64,000 nt of DNA from Maylandia zebra (lineage: Eukaryota > Chordata > Actinopteri > Cichliformes > Cichlidae): assembly GCF_041146795.1 (NCBI RefSeq), contig NC_135184.1, positions 4,358,967-4,422,966 on the forward strand, in the 5' to 3' direction. The position numbers and the translations under genes are program-made. The notes below the pieces were generated by a model that saw only the letters and a list, made by a program, of their open reading frames with translations, had not been told where the DNA came from and did not search any database. This document shows positions 55,017 to 64,000 of the stretch, one piece after another. Position 1 is the stretch's first letter; every line of letters begins with the position of its first letter.

Positions 55017-57422
55017 ATGGCCAAGACCAAAGAGCTTTCGAAGGACACCAGGAAAAGTATTGTAGACCTGCACCAGACTGGGAAGAGTGAATCTACAATA
55101 GGCAAGCAGCTTGGTGTGAAAAAATCAACTGTGGGAGCAATCATCAGAAAATGGAAGACATACAAGACCACTGATAATCTCCCACGATCTGGGGCTCCAC
55201 GCAAGATCTCATCCCGTGGGGTCAAAATGATCATGAGAACGGTGAGCAAAGATCCCAGAACCACACGGGGGGACCTGGTGAATGACCTGCAGAGAGCTGG
55301 GACCAAAGTAACAAAGGTCACCATCAGTAACACACTACAACGGCAGGGAATCAAATCCCGCAGTGCCAGACGTGTTCCGCTGCTGAAGCCAGTGCATGTC
55401 CAGGCTAGAGCTGGACCGATCCGATATTACGTATCGGTATCGGTCCGATACTGACCTAAATTACTGGATCGGATATCGGAGAAAAATAAAAAATGTAATC
55501 CGATCCATTAAATATCACGAAAGCACCTCGCAAAACTTGCAACACGCCGTAACTCACCTCAGAACGTTAGCACGTCGGAGCAGTATGCATCACGTGATAG
55601 AGCGGCTGTGGCATGCGGGACCTGTGGGTGGTCTGGATAGCATTTGGAGCTTCGCTAGCAACCCGGCATTTCATCTCCGACAAAGTTATCCCCGAGAGAA
55701 GTAAAGCAAGTGTGTAAGTCCATCTCTGAATGTTTGTAAAGCATTCCTGCGTTAAGCTTAACAAGCGACTGCCTCTTCTTGCTGTTACTTCAATCATGAA
55801 ACTGCTTAACGATCAGCTGATCGGCTTTTCTGTCGCGAGTCCGTGTCTCTGGTTTGTTTTTGGCCCACTTTGCACCAGAAAGAGGAAACCAGCGGCTGAA
55901 CAACAGCAGCACGTTTAAGCTTGATAAGCTGTTGTTAGAATTTATTTAATATTTCTTTCTACTCGAGGATCTTTTTCTACGTAGCTGACGCTGGTAACTG
56001 TGCAGGGGCGGATCTAGCAAAGTTTAGCCAGGGGGGCCGATAGGGCATGAACAGGGAAAAGGGGGCACAAAGACATACTTTTCTTTCTTATTCTCATTTA
56101 AAATGTCGAGCTTTTAATAAATAATTATCTGACACCCAAAGTTTTAATTTGATGTAAAATGAATAGAAGTCAATTACTGTATATAGTGACTATTAAGTCT
56201 AATATATATACCCTAGTAAGCTATAGTACTTTTTCCTTTGAGAAGGTACCATCTGTGCAGTCTGCAATTTTGTTGAAGAAAGATGTTGAATCTATTTAAT
56301 ATTTCTTGAAAAATAATTGATTTCTGTGCATTTTTTTTTCACACTGCATCAAATTAAGGTTGATTACGTTGATTAAGCATCATGAGGTGGAGTGTGAGGG
56401 GTGGTTCCCTATTTTTTATTTATTTTTGTTGTTGCTGGGAGTTGGAACCCTATTAGTTAGGTTGCTTAATATTTACGCTAAGTACTCTTTAAAATACCAG
56501 AATAGGGAGGATGGTGTAGGTTTAAGTTTATTAGATTGATCAGTATTGCTGAACTATGAAATATTTTTTTTTGCATACAGGTATAACAGAATAGCTTTAG
56601 TGTAGTTGTTGTTTTAAACTTGAGTATGAACTTATACAAAATGCAGCAAGATATTTTTAAAAAAACAGTTTTGTTGATTAAAAAACACTATATCGGATTC
56701 ATATCGGTATCGGCAGATATCCAAATTTATGATATCGGTATCGGTATCGGACATAAAAAAGTGGTATCGTGCCATCTCTAGTCCAGGCCCGTCTGAAGTT
56801 TGCCAGAGAGCACATGGATGATACAGCAGAGGATTGGGAGAATGTCATGTGGTCAGATGAAACCAAAGTAGAACTTTTTGGTATAAACTCAACTCGTCGT
56901 GATTGGAGGACGAAGAATACTGAGTTGCATCCCAAGAACACCATACCTACTGTGAAGCATGGGGGTGGAAACATCATGCTATGGGGCTGTTTTTCTGCCA
57001 AGGGGACAGGACGACTGATCCGTGTTAAGGACAGAATGAATGGGGCCATGTATCGTGAGATTTTGAGCCAAAACCTCCTTCCATCAGTGAGAACTTTGAA
57101 GATGAAACGAGGCTGGGTCTTCCAACATGACAATGATCTAAAACACACCGCCCGGGCAACAAAGGAGTGGCTCCGTAAGAAGCATTTGAAAGTCCTGGAG
57201 TGGCCTAGCCAGTCTCCAGACCTCAACCCCATAGAAAATCTGTGGCGGGAGTTGAAAGTCCGTGTTGCTCGGCGACAGCCCCAAAACATCACTGCTCTCG
57301 AGAAGATCTGCATGGAGGAATGGGCCAAAATACCAGCTACTGTGTGTGCAAACCTGGTAAAGACCTATAGTAAACGTTTGACCTCTGTTATTGCCAACAA
57401 AGGTTATGTTACAAAGTATTGA
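55017..57422 (+). pseudogene. Tc1 transposase, split by a hAT insertion
   Basis: The N-terminal part (55017-55405) has two helix-turn-helix regions of the paired-like domain ([21 protein letters not shown] and [14 protein letters not shown]) and a GAPRK hook. The C-terminal part resumes after 56781 and holds the catalytic residues: Asp in [10 protein letters not shown], Asp in [10 protein letters not shown], Glu in [11 protein letters not shown]. The insertion is the only clear break. Confidence 0.85.
55406..56780 (+). mobile_element. Non-autonomous hAT nested in the Tc1 transposase
   Basis: Ends TAGAGCTGG... and ...CCATCTCTA are flanked by a perfect 8-base duplication GTCCAGGC (55398-55405 and 56781-56788), the hallmark of hAT. 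ATCGGTATCGG repeats cluster inside both ends. The middle is AT-rich with only a 5' UTR-like piece (about 55500-55700) and no transposase. Confidence 0.85.
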
Positions 57423-57642
57423 GTTGTATTTTTGTTATTGACCAAATACTTATTTGCCACCCTGATTTACGAATAAATTCTTTACAAATCCTACCATGTG
57501 GATTCATGGATTTTTTTTTTTCACATTCTGTCTCTCACAGTTGAAGTGTACCTCTGGTGCAAATTACTGACCTCTGTCATCATTTTAGGTGGGGGAACTT
57601 GCACAATCGGTGGCTGACTAAATACTTTTTTGCCCCACTGTA

Positions 57643-58828
57643 TTTATTTTAATTTATTTTCAGTTGTTACAGATTGGACAGACATGACTGGGGGATAGGA
57701 AGGAAGGAAAGAAAGAAAGAAAGAAAGAAAGAGGGACAGTGAGAAAGGGCACTTAAAAAATATCTCCCAGGTCACCTGTTGAGAGAAGAAAATAAGAGAA
57801 AACAAGCAAAAAAGAGAGCAACATAATAACACAACACCATTGCAATAATCTAGCTAAGTGTAAATAACAGTAAATATTAAATACTGAATGTGATTGTGCA
57901 GCACGCAAGATTGACATCGCACAATGTGGTTTGAGGTAGCAGCCAAGAAAGGTGTAGCTTGTGTGTGTGAACACCTGTGTGGATGAGTGCTCGTCTATTC
58001 AAAAGGCTTCTCCATGTAACGATCTGCTGGTGTGGGGAGCCACAGCCTCGTCCCCCAGGGCATGAAGCAGGCATGGAGGAGATCCAGGCCCCAGACATCC
58101 AGAGGCCCCCAGAGTGCGAGCGCCCAAAGAGGACCACCGGAGGGGCAACCGTGCCACCTTCCTGGGAAGAGCTGAGGAGAACCCCAGATGAGGGGTCACC
58201 CAACAGCCACAGAGCAGAAGCCAGAGGGGGCTGCAGTGACGTACACGCGGGCTCTGCCGGCAGTCAGCTGTGCCAGAGTGAATCGAGCCCCCGCAAGGGG
58301 CCCGACCGAGCCACAGGCACCAGGCCCCACCAAGCAGCCGTACCGGGGAGTAAGCTGGTACAAACCTGAGCGCCCAGCCCTGGACACCAAGAACGCACCG
58401 ATGTCTGAGGGCATCAGCCACCAGCAGGGAGTGTGGTGAGGGGAAATAAGCCTCCATACCTTGGAGGGCCTGAGATGTTCCAAGGGGGTGGAGTGTAAGA
58501 CCCGAGCTGACATATAGACACAGACGAATAGGCGCACACAGACCTAAACATGCATTCCCACCCTCATGCACACATATACAAATACTCGGCGCTCATCCAA
58601 CCTGGATACAGACACAAATGGACACTGTACATGTACTGTACAGCACGGCCCCTCCTGAGAACCCTCAATGTCTACATGCATTTAAAACTGAGAGGTGGGC
58701 ACCGGCGCCAGAGGTGAGGTTGAATACAAAGACTGTCCTCTGGACACCGTATAACATGCCCGATCCCAAGGCCCTATATGTATGTGTTATGAGAGTGTGA
58801 GTAATGTGGATGTCTAGGTTGTGGAATA
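57643..58828. repeat. Microsatellite and GC-rich dispersed repeat
   Basis: A GAAA/GGAA microsatellite lies at 57695-57735. About 57960-58620 is GC-rich with open frames on both strands, typical of a degenerate dispersed repeat in fish. No domain is recognised and the frames overlap each other antisense. The parent element is not identified. Confidence 0.4.
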
Positions 58829-58895
58829 AAATCAGTCTGCTGATAAAACAGTGAGCACAGTGAGAAGATCTTCACTGAGCTGATCCATCTCATCT
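58829..58895 (+). pseudogene. Fragment of a TRIM coiled-coil exon
   Basis: About 67 bases match the TRIM coiled-coil region (e.g. 60062-60127) with one substitution and a 1-base deletion (CAGTGAGCACAG for CAGTGGAGCACAG). It lies 550 bases before TRIM-3 and has no flanking TRIM sequence. Confidence 0.6.
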
Positions 58896-59260
58896 CATAA
58901 AATTGAGGCACAGGTGACCAGGAGGGGACAGAGGGGGAACGACCTTTTATTGCTTTTTTCTACAACAATTTCTTAGTTCAGCTGCAGTATTTGATATCCT
59001 GTAATGACTAAAATGATAATTTAAACTAATTTACATAAAAAGATTGTCTTTTAAATGTTACGTTTATTTAACAACTTTAAAGGCTGAGCAGTGCTATTTT
59101 TAAATGAAAAACTCACAGGCTCACATGTTCCAGGATTGAATTAGTGTCTGATAACCCTCCCTCTTCCTGCTCTCTAACTCAGCACCTCCTCTCTGTCCAC
59201 ATGTTCCCTTGTTCCCTCCCCTTCTGATCTGCAGTTTGAAGATGGGTGCAACCAACATGT
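58896..59260. other. TRIM-3 upstream DNA
   Basis: AT-rich. Homology to the TRIM-1/2 flank begins only near 59130 (CCCTCCCTCTTCCTGCTCTCTAACTCAGCACCTCCT). Nothing else is recognised. Confidence 0.4.
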
Positions 59261-59267
59261 GGTGACG

Positions 59268-59275
59268 TATAAGAG
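59268..59275 (+). promoter_or_regulatory. TATA-like box of TRIM-3
   Basis: TATAAGAG follows GTGACG, 110 bases before the ATG. TRIM-1 and TRIM-2 have a small deletion here (GTGTTAGAGC) that removes the box. Confidence 0.4.
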
Positions 59276-59337
59276 CTGACAGATCCCATTCGCTACAGAA
59301 ACCTATGTTGTTTAGATCAGAGCAGTTTCAGTTCTGA

Positions 59338-59347
59338 GGAAGTGAAA
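59338..59347 (+). promoter_or_regulatory. ETS/IRF composite-like site before TRIM-3
   Basis: GGAAGTGAAA, 30 bases before the ATG and about 65 bases after the TATA-like box. Confidence 0.4.
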
Positions 59348-59377
59348 CTTACACAGTCACTGACACTGTTGGGTGAA

Positions 59378-61045
59378 ATGGCGCAGAAAAGTGTTCAGCT
59401 GGACCGAGAAACCTTCTCTTGTTCGATCTGTTTGGATCTACTGAAGAATCCGGTGGCTCTTCCCTGTGGACACAGCTACTGCATGAACTGTATTGAAAGC
59501 TTCTGGGATGAAGAGGAAAAGAAGAAAATCTACAGCTGCCCTCAGTGCAGACAGACTTTCACAGCGAGGCCTGTCCTGGTGAAAAACACCATGTTAGCAG
59601 TTTTAGTGGAGCAGCTGAAGAAGACTAGACTCCAAGCTGCTCCTGCTGATCACTGCTATGCTGGACCTGAAGATGTGGCCTGTGATGTCTGCACTGGAAG
59701 AAAAATGAAAGCCTTCAAGTCCTGTTTAGTCTGTCTGGCATCTTACTGTGAGAAACACCTTCAGACTCATTATGATTCACCTACATTCAAGAAACACAAG
59801 CTGGTGGAGCCCTCCAAGAAGCTCCAGGAGAAGATCTGCTCTCGTCATGATGAGGTGATGAAGATGTTCTGCCGTACTGATCAGCAGAGTATCTGTTATC
59901 TCTGCTCTGTGGATGAACATAAAGGCCACGACACAGTCTCAGCTGCAGCAGAAAGGACTGAGAGGCAGAGAGAGCTGGAGGTGAGTCGACAAAACATCCA
60001 GCAGAGAATCCAGGACAGAGAGAAAGATGTGAAGCTGCTTCAACAGGAGGTGGAGGCCATCAATCAGTCTGCTGATCAAACAGTGGAGCACAGTGAGAAG
60101 ATCTTCACTGAGCTGATCCATCTCATCCAGAAAAGAAGCTCTGATGTGAAGCAGCAGATCAGATCCCAGCAGGAAACTGAAGTGAGTCGAGTCAAAGAGC
60201 TTCAGGAGAAGCTGGAGCAGGAGATCACTGAGCTGAAGAGGAAAGATGCTGAGCTGAAGCAGCTCTCACACACAGAGGATCACATCCAGTTTCTACACAA
60301 CTACCCCTCACTGTCAGCACTCAGTGAGTCTACAGACTCATCCAGCATCAATATCCGTCCTCTGAGCTACTTTGAGGATGTGACAGCAGCTGTGTCAGAG
60401 GTCAGAGATAAACTACAGGACATTCTGAGAGAGGAATGGACAAAGATCTCACTGACAGTCACTGAAGTGGATGTTTTACTGTCAGATCCACCAGAGCCAA
60501 AGACCAGAGCTGGATTCTTAAAATATTCATGTGAAATCACACTGGATCCAAACACAGCAAACACACAGCTGTTATTATCAGAGGGGAACAGAAAAGCAAC
60601 ATGTATGAATCAACAACAGTCTTATTCTGATCATCCAGACAAATTCACTGACAGGTCTCAGGTCCTGAGTAGAGAGAGTCTGACTGGACGTTGTTACTGG
60701 GAGGTGGAGTGGAGAGGGGGAGGAGTTTATGTAGCAGTCGCATACAAGAATATCAGCAGAAAAGGAGGTGAATGTGTTTTTGGACGTAATGACAAATCTT
60801 GGTCATTAAATTGTAACAACAACAGTTTTACATTTCGGTACAACAACATCCAAACTCATGTCTCAGGTCCTCGTTCCTCCAGAGTAGGAGTGTACCTGGA
60901 TCACAGAGCAGGTATTTTGTCCTTCTACAGCGTCTCTGAAACCATGACTCTCCTCCACAGAGTCCAGACCACATTCACTCAGCCGCTCTATGCTGGACTG
61001 TTGATTTACTATGGAGACACTGCTGAGTTGATTAAAGTGAAATAG
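59378..61045 (+). CDS. TRIM-3: RING, two B-boxes, coiled coil, B30.2 protein
   Basis: Single exon, 555 residues from MAQKSVQ; the frame opens upstream at 59342, adding only 12 residues. Domains and zinc ligands are intact. The RING has ALPCGH where the others have TIPCGH. B30.2 is three residues shorter than in TRIM-2, with gaps at KGGECVFG and LLIYYGDT, and has its own residues at TDRSQ and QTHV; other patches (LNCNNNSFTFR) equal TRIM-1. This mosaic pattern suggests gene conversion. A ubiquitin-ligase function is inferred from the family. Confidence 0.9.
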   Translation: MAQKSVQLDRETFSCSICLDLLKNPVALPCGHSYCMNCIESFWDEEEKKKIYSCPQCRQTFTARPVLVKNTMLAVLVEQLKKTRLQAAPADHCYAGPEDVACDVCTGRKMKAFKSCLVCLASYCEKHLQTHYDSPTFKKHKLVEPSKKLQEKICSRHDEVMKMFCRTDQQSICYLCSVDEHKGHDTVSAAAERTERQRELEVSRQNIQQRIQDREKDVKLLQQEVEAINQSADQTVEHSEKIFTELIHLIQKRSSDVKQQIRSQQETEVSRVKELQEKLEQEITELKRKDAELKQLSHTEDHIQFLHNYPSLSALSESTDSSSINIRPLSYFEDVTAAVSEVRDKLQDILREEWTKISLTVTEVDVLLSDPPEPKTRAGFLKYSCEITLDPNTANTQLLLSEGNRKATCMNQQQSYSDHPDKFTDRSQVLSRESLTGRCYWEVEWRGGGVYVAVAYKNISRKGGECVFGRNDKSWSLNCNNNSFTFRYNNIQTHVSGPRSSRVGVYLDHRAGILSFYSVSETMTLLHRVQTTFTQPLYAGLLIYYGDTAELIKVK

Positions 61046-62643
61046 ACTGAAGTCTTTCATATTGTTGTAAGTTTAAATCTGTATTTTAGTTCCCTTTTAG
61101 TTTCTCTCCATCATTATTGTGGTATTTATGTGCTGCACATAAATCAGATGTCAGTCAAACATTATGGGCAGTACCTCGACATCTTCAACATGTTGTCTTG
61201 ATGTTTTTACGTTTTATAGGTGGAGCTCTTTCCTGTGTCTGTTCAGCCATGGAGACTATCAATGCTTATGGATATTTTTATTTGAAAAATTTCTCCACAT
61301 GACAACATAAACTTCTCTATCTTCTAAATGTTTACTGAATATTTTTCTTAGGTATTTGTATGTTGTTGTTTCTCTTCACTGATCTTAACAGAGAAGTCTA
61401 CAGACCTTCCTTTATCACACAGATTTTATTCTCATTTGTACATTTATAAAGAAAACAATTAATTACAGAGCAATAAGAAATTTTAAGAAAGTGCACTATA
61501 TCATAATTTATAGTAAAGTGTATTAAAGCATCGTTAGTTAGTCACTTATTTAGTTTGGAGCTGTATCATCTGACACTGTAGAAACATTTCCTCCAGCTTC
61601 AGCACAGAATGTTAAAAACAGAACTATTAATGAGAACAAACAGTAGGAACACAGTATCAGCAAACATCATGGCTTAAAATGGAGAGTAAAAATCTAAAAA
61701 GAAATAAACAAATTAGTAAAAAGGATTTCCTGTTGACATGTTATTGGTCCTATCTTGTCTGCAGCACCTCCAGGATGCTTCTTATATGTTTCTGGTTATT
61801 TTTGCACCAATTTTAGTTTTTGTCAGTAGGAAGTTCAAGTTCAACTCAGTGTGTTTGTTTGTTTTTTTCAAACTGATGCCTGACCTTGAACACCAAACAT
61901 CTGTCAATAAAGCAATGATATAAAATGCTTATATTAGTACTGAAAAACTGCATATCCACTTTACAAATATAAATAATGATATAAATCCACAGCTGAACTG
62001 GAGGAGCAGCTGATCTAGTTCACTCATGTGTTTCTGGACTAAGAGTTGGAGCAAATACCTTATGATTCAGTGATGTTTGTTTTTGTTAAATATTTTGTAG
62101 ATCCAAGAGTGAGTTTGACTCATGATGATGATGTTCCGAATTAAACAAAGTTGGTCACAAATTCTTCAAAGCTGTTTATTAAGAATATATTCACTTGGAC
62201 TCATGAGACAGGCTTGTGATCCAAGGGAGCCATCAACTGGACAATTACTGACATGACAACAAAAAAGCTAAGTACAGAGGGGGGAACAGAGGTGAAAATA
62301 CTTGCTTTAAAGGATTGTAATGTTTCCTTTTAAAATAAGTCTCTAAGGTCAGACAAAGGGACAGAAACTCATAGCTTTCTACCAGCCCAATGACAAAACT
62401 ATAAGTTGTTTTTTAACATCTACTTTTTCATCTATTTGGCAGTCACAGTGAAAAGTATAAACATTGGCACGCTTTGTCTTGTGATTCTGCTGTTCGTAAA
62501 AAATGACCATGCGCAAAGTACCAGACTTTAAGGCTTTGACTTGATGCCAATGGCCTGAGGAGGACAGTATTACCCTTGGACATGTGTAGTCTGCCGTCTA
62601 CTCAATAGAAGAAGAAGAAGCGCGGAAATGGCACAACTGTCTT
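61046..62643 (+). other. TRIM-3 3' UTR and spacer, unit 4
   Basis: AATAAA is at 61916-61921. Nearly identical to the corresponding DNA of the other units. Confidence 0.55.
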
Positions 62644-62798
62644 CAGTTTCTGGGAGAGTTTAACAATGAGAGACTGATGATGCAGAAGAAATCTCCGTGG
62701 TTAAAAACATTAAAAACAGTCGTCCAGGATGATGAGATCCGCCACTGGCTCAGACTGCTGTATATCAGCCGGAGACCCGAGATGAAGTCACGCAGCAG
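62644..62798 (+). other. Decayed or noncoding zinc-finger first exon, unit 4
   Basis: Copy of 1265-1419 with the same donor. Confidence 0.4.
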
Positions 62799-62964
62799 GT
62801 ATGTAAAACTGTGATGTTCTCAATGAACTAACACAGGAACGATCTGAGCTCAGTCTGTAAGCTAACAGGCTAAAATCAGAGAGCAGCTAATCAAACAAGT
62901 GCGTCCGTTTTTTTTAAAGGTCAACTTTTAACAATAGACTTTCATGAGACACATCAAAACCAAA

Positions 62965-63179
62965 CAGGGAGGGAAAGCTTCGGTTTTCTGCACTGTGCCA
63001 CAGTTCGCTGTCTGCTTCGGTTCACGACGCCTCACTCCGGGGCTACAGACAGTTCTCTGCCGCCTGTGGTGCTCCTCACCTCCGTCTGCACCCACAGACT
63101 TCCCGAGGTGGAGGCAGGCCGGCAGGGACTTTGAGAGATGGGCTTTACTTTTAAAAATACCCCTTAATCAGGGTCTAAC
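62965..63179 (+). other. Conserved block in zinc-finger intron 1, unit 4
   Basis: Copy of 1586-1800, but with AAATACCCC near 63157-63165, as in the second zinc-finger gene, where units 1-3 have AAATAGCCC. Confidence 0.4.
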
Positions 63180-63840
63180 TCACTAAAAGATGGCCACATG
63201 TCTCTCTCCAACTTAATCTCTTTCTTTTAAGTAATTGTTTTTCATTGAAATGAAATTAATTGTTCAATAAAATGATTACATTTATAATTGAATTCAAGTT
63301 AAATGAATCAAGGTGATTTTGACTTTGCTAGTTAACAGGAAGAGAAACAAACTTACACAGGATAAAATGAAATTTGGACCCAGCAGAAAAAGTCAGATCA
63401 CAGACAAACAGAAACATTCCTCTTTGGCTAAAATAAAATGCAGATTATTGCTCATCTGCAGTTTTAATCATGGTGAATAATTTATGATTCAGCCAAGTAA
63501 GATTCTTCTGTGTGGAGGTTTTTCCCCTGTCAAAAGGCATTGACCATTACCTTCATCTAAACATGGAATTTAAGTCATGTAGTTGCCGTTGTTTGTTTTT
63601 AAAGAGGTCATAATATTTTTGTGATGGTAGAAATTTATCTTCAAAGTAATAGTTATAAAGTGAATTAATAAGACTTTCCAACAAAGAGAGGGAGTCACAT
63701 GGTGCTTCTGAAACATTTGTACAAACCTCTCTCACATATGTGAGCAACATGCTCACAGTGTACAGCCCTGCTGACTGAGGCTGCACCTTTACCTGTCTAA
63801 TCTTTTTCTTTTTACTTTGTTCCTCAAGTCCCACATCAAC

Positions 63841-64000
63841 ATGAAGTGTAAGGAGGAGGAAGATCTGGCTGGCCAGCAGGTCTGGAAGCAGGAGAGGAAC
63901 TTCAATCTGGACCAGGAGGACACAGATCCCCCACAGATCAAAGAGGAACAGGAGGAACTCTGCATCAGTCAAGAGGGAGAACAGCTTGTAGTGAAACACG
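63841..64000 (+). CDS. Zinc-finger coding exon A, unit 4, cut by window end
   Basis: Starts MKCKEEED and runs to the window edge inside the acidic module, without a change from the other units. Whether fingers follow cannot be seen. Confidence 0.6.
   Translation, partial: MKCKEEEDLAGQQVWKQERNFNLDQEDTDPPQIKEEQEELCISQEGEQLVVKH

Larger units (their letters stand above)
54646..57640 (+). mobile_element. Tc1-type DNA transposon with long inverted repeats
   Basis: Inverted repeats of about 205 bases (54646-54851 and 57439-57640) start CAGTGGGGCAAAAAAGTATTTAG, flanked by TA on both sides. The repeats are nearly identical, so the insertion is young. The transposase between them is split by a hAT. 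Confidence 0.9.

Noticed and set aside
57977-58571. Overlapping frames on both strands in GC-rich DNA
   Set aside because: Open frames are expected in GC-rich repeats; no domain or splice structure supports a gene.
1-64000. CRISPR arrays, operons or bacterial islands
   Set aside because: No regular spaced repeats; introns, poly(A) signals and fish mobile elements show the DNA is vertebrate.

Overview
The window is eukaryotic DNA, almost certainly from a teleost fish and probably a percomorph. The host genes are RING/B-box/coiled-coil/B30.2 TRIM genes of the TRIM16-like/finTRIM type and spliced C2H2 zinc-finger genes with the acidic PPQIKEE-type N-terminal exon common in fish. The mobile elements (BEL/Pao, retroviruses, Tc1, hAT, L2, tRNA-derived SINE) fit the same origin. 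Both are general family knowledge; no species can be named from the sequence alone.

The backbone is one TRIM plus zinc-finger cassette present four times on the + strand. Unit 1 (left edge to about 10486) has the 3' UTR of a TRIM gene lying outside the window and a complete zinc-finger gene (2462-4342). Unit 2 (10487-38360) has TRIM-1 (11491-13164) and a zinc-finger gene missing exactly one finger (15960-17756). Unit 3 (38361 to about 59000) has TRIM-2 (39364-41040), the first coding exon of the same zinc-finger gene (43839-44088), then a jump at a splice acceptor into a second zinc-finger gene (46234-54446). Unit 4 (about 59130 to the right edge) has TRIM-3 (59378-61045) and a zinc-finger exon cut by the window end. 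The noncoding DNA between TRIM and zinc-finger genes is almost identical between units, so the duplications are young or kept alike by gene conversion. In contrast, the B30.2 domains of the three TRIMs differ in clustered patches.

Each unit carries its own young mobile elements. Unit 1 has a solo-LTR-like insertion with a hAT deletion derivative inside. Unit 2 has a BEL/Pao element (19533-28395), itself hit by an L2 LINE and a truncated hAT, and a retrovirus (29822-38216). Unit 3 has an antisense, gutted retrovirus inside a zinc-finger intron (46935-53579) and a Tc1 element (54646-57640) with a hAT in its transposase. Many boundaries are fixed by target-site duplications and by comparison with the sister unit.

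The TRIM genes are likely antiviral E3 ligases. The zinc-finger genes are likely DNA-binding regulators that may act on transposons. Their co-amplification amid recent retroviral insertions looks like an arms-race locus; that is inference. The most unusual single feature is a pair of HxT/S motifs, of the type seen in 2H phosphoesterases, between protease and reverse transcriptase in the unit-2 retrovirus.
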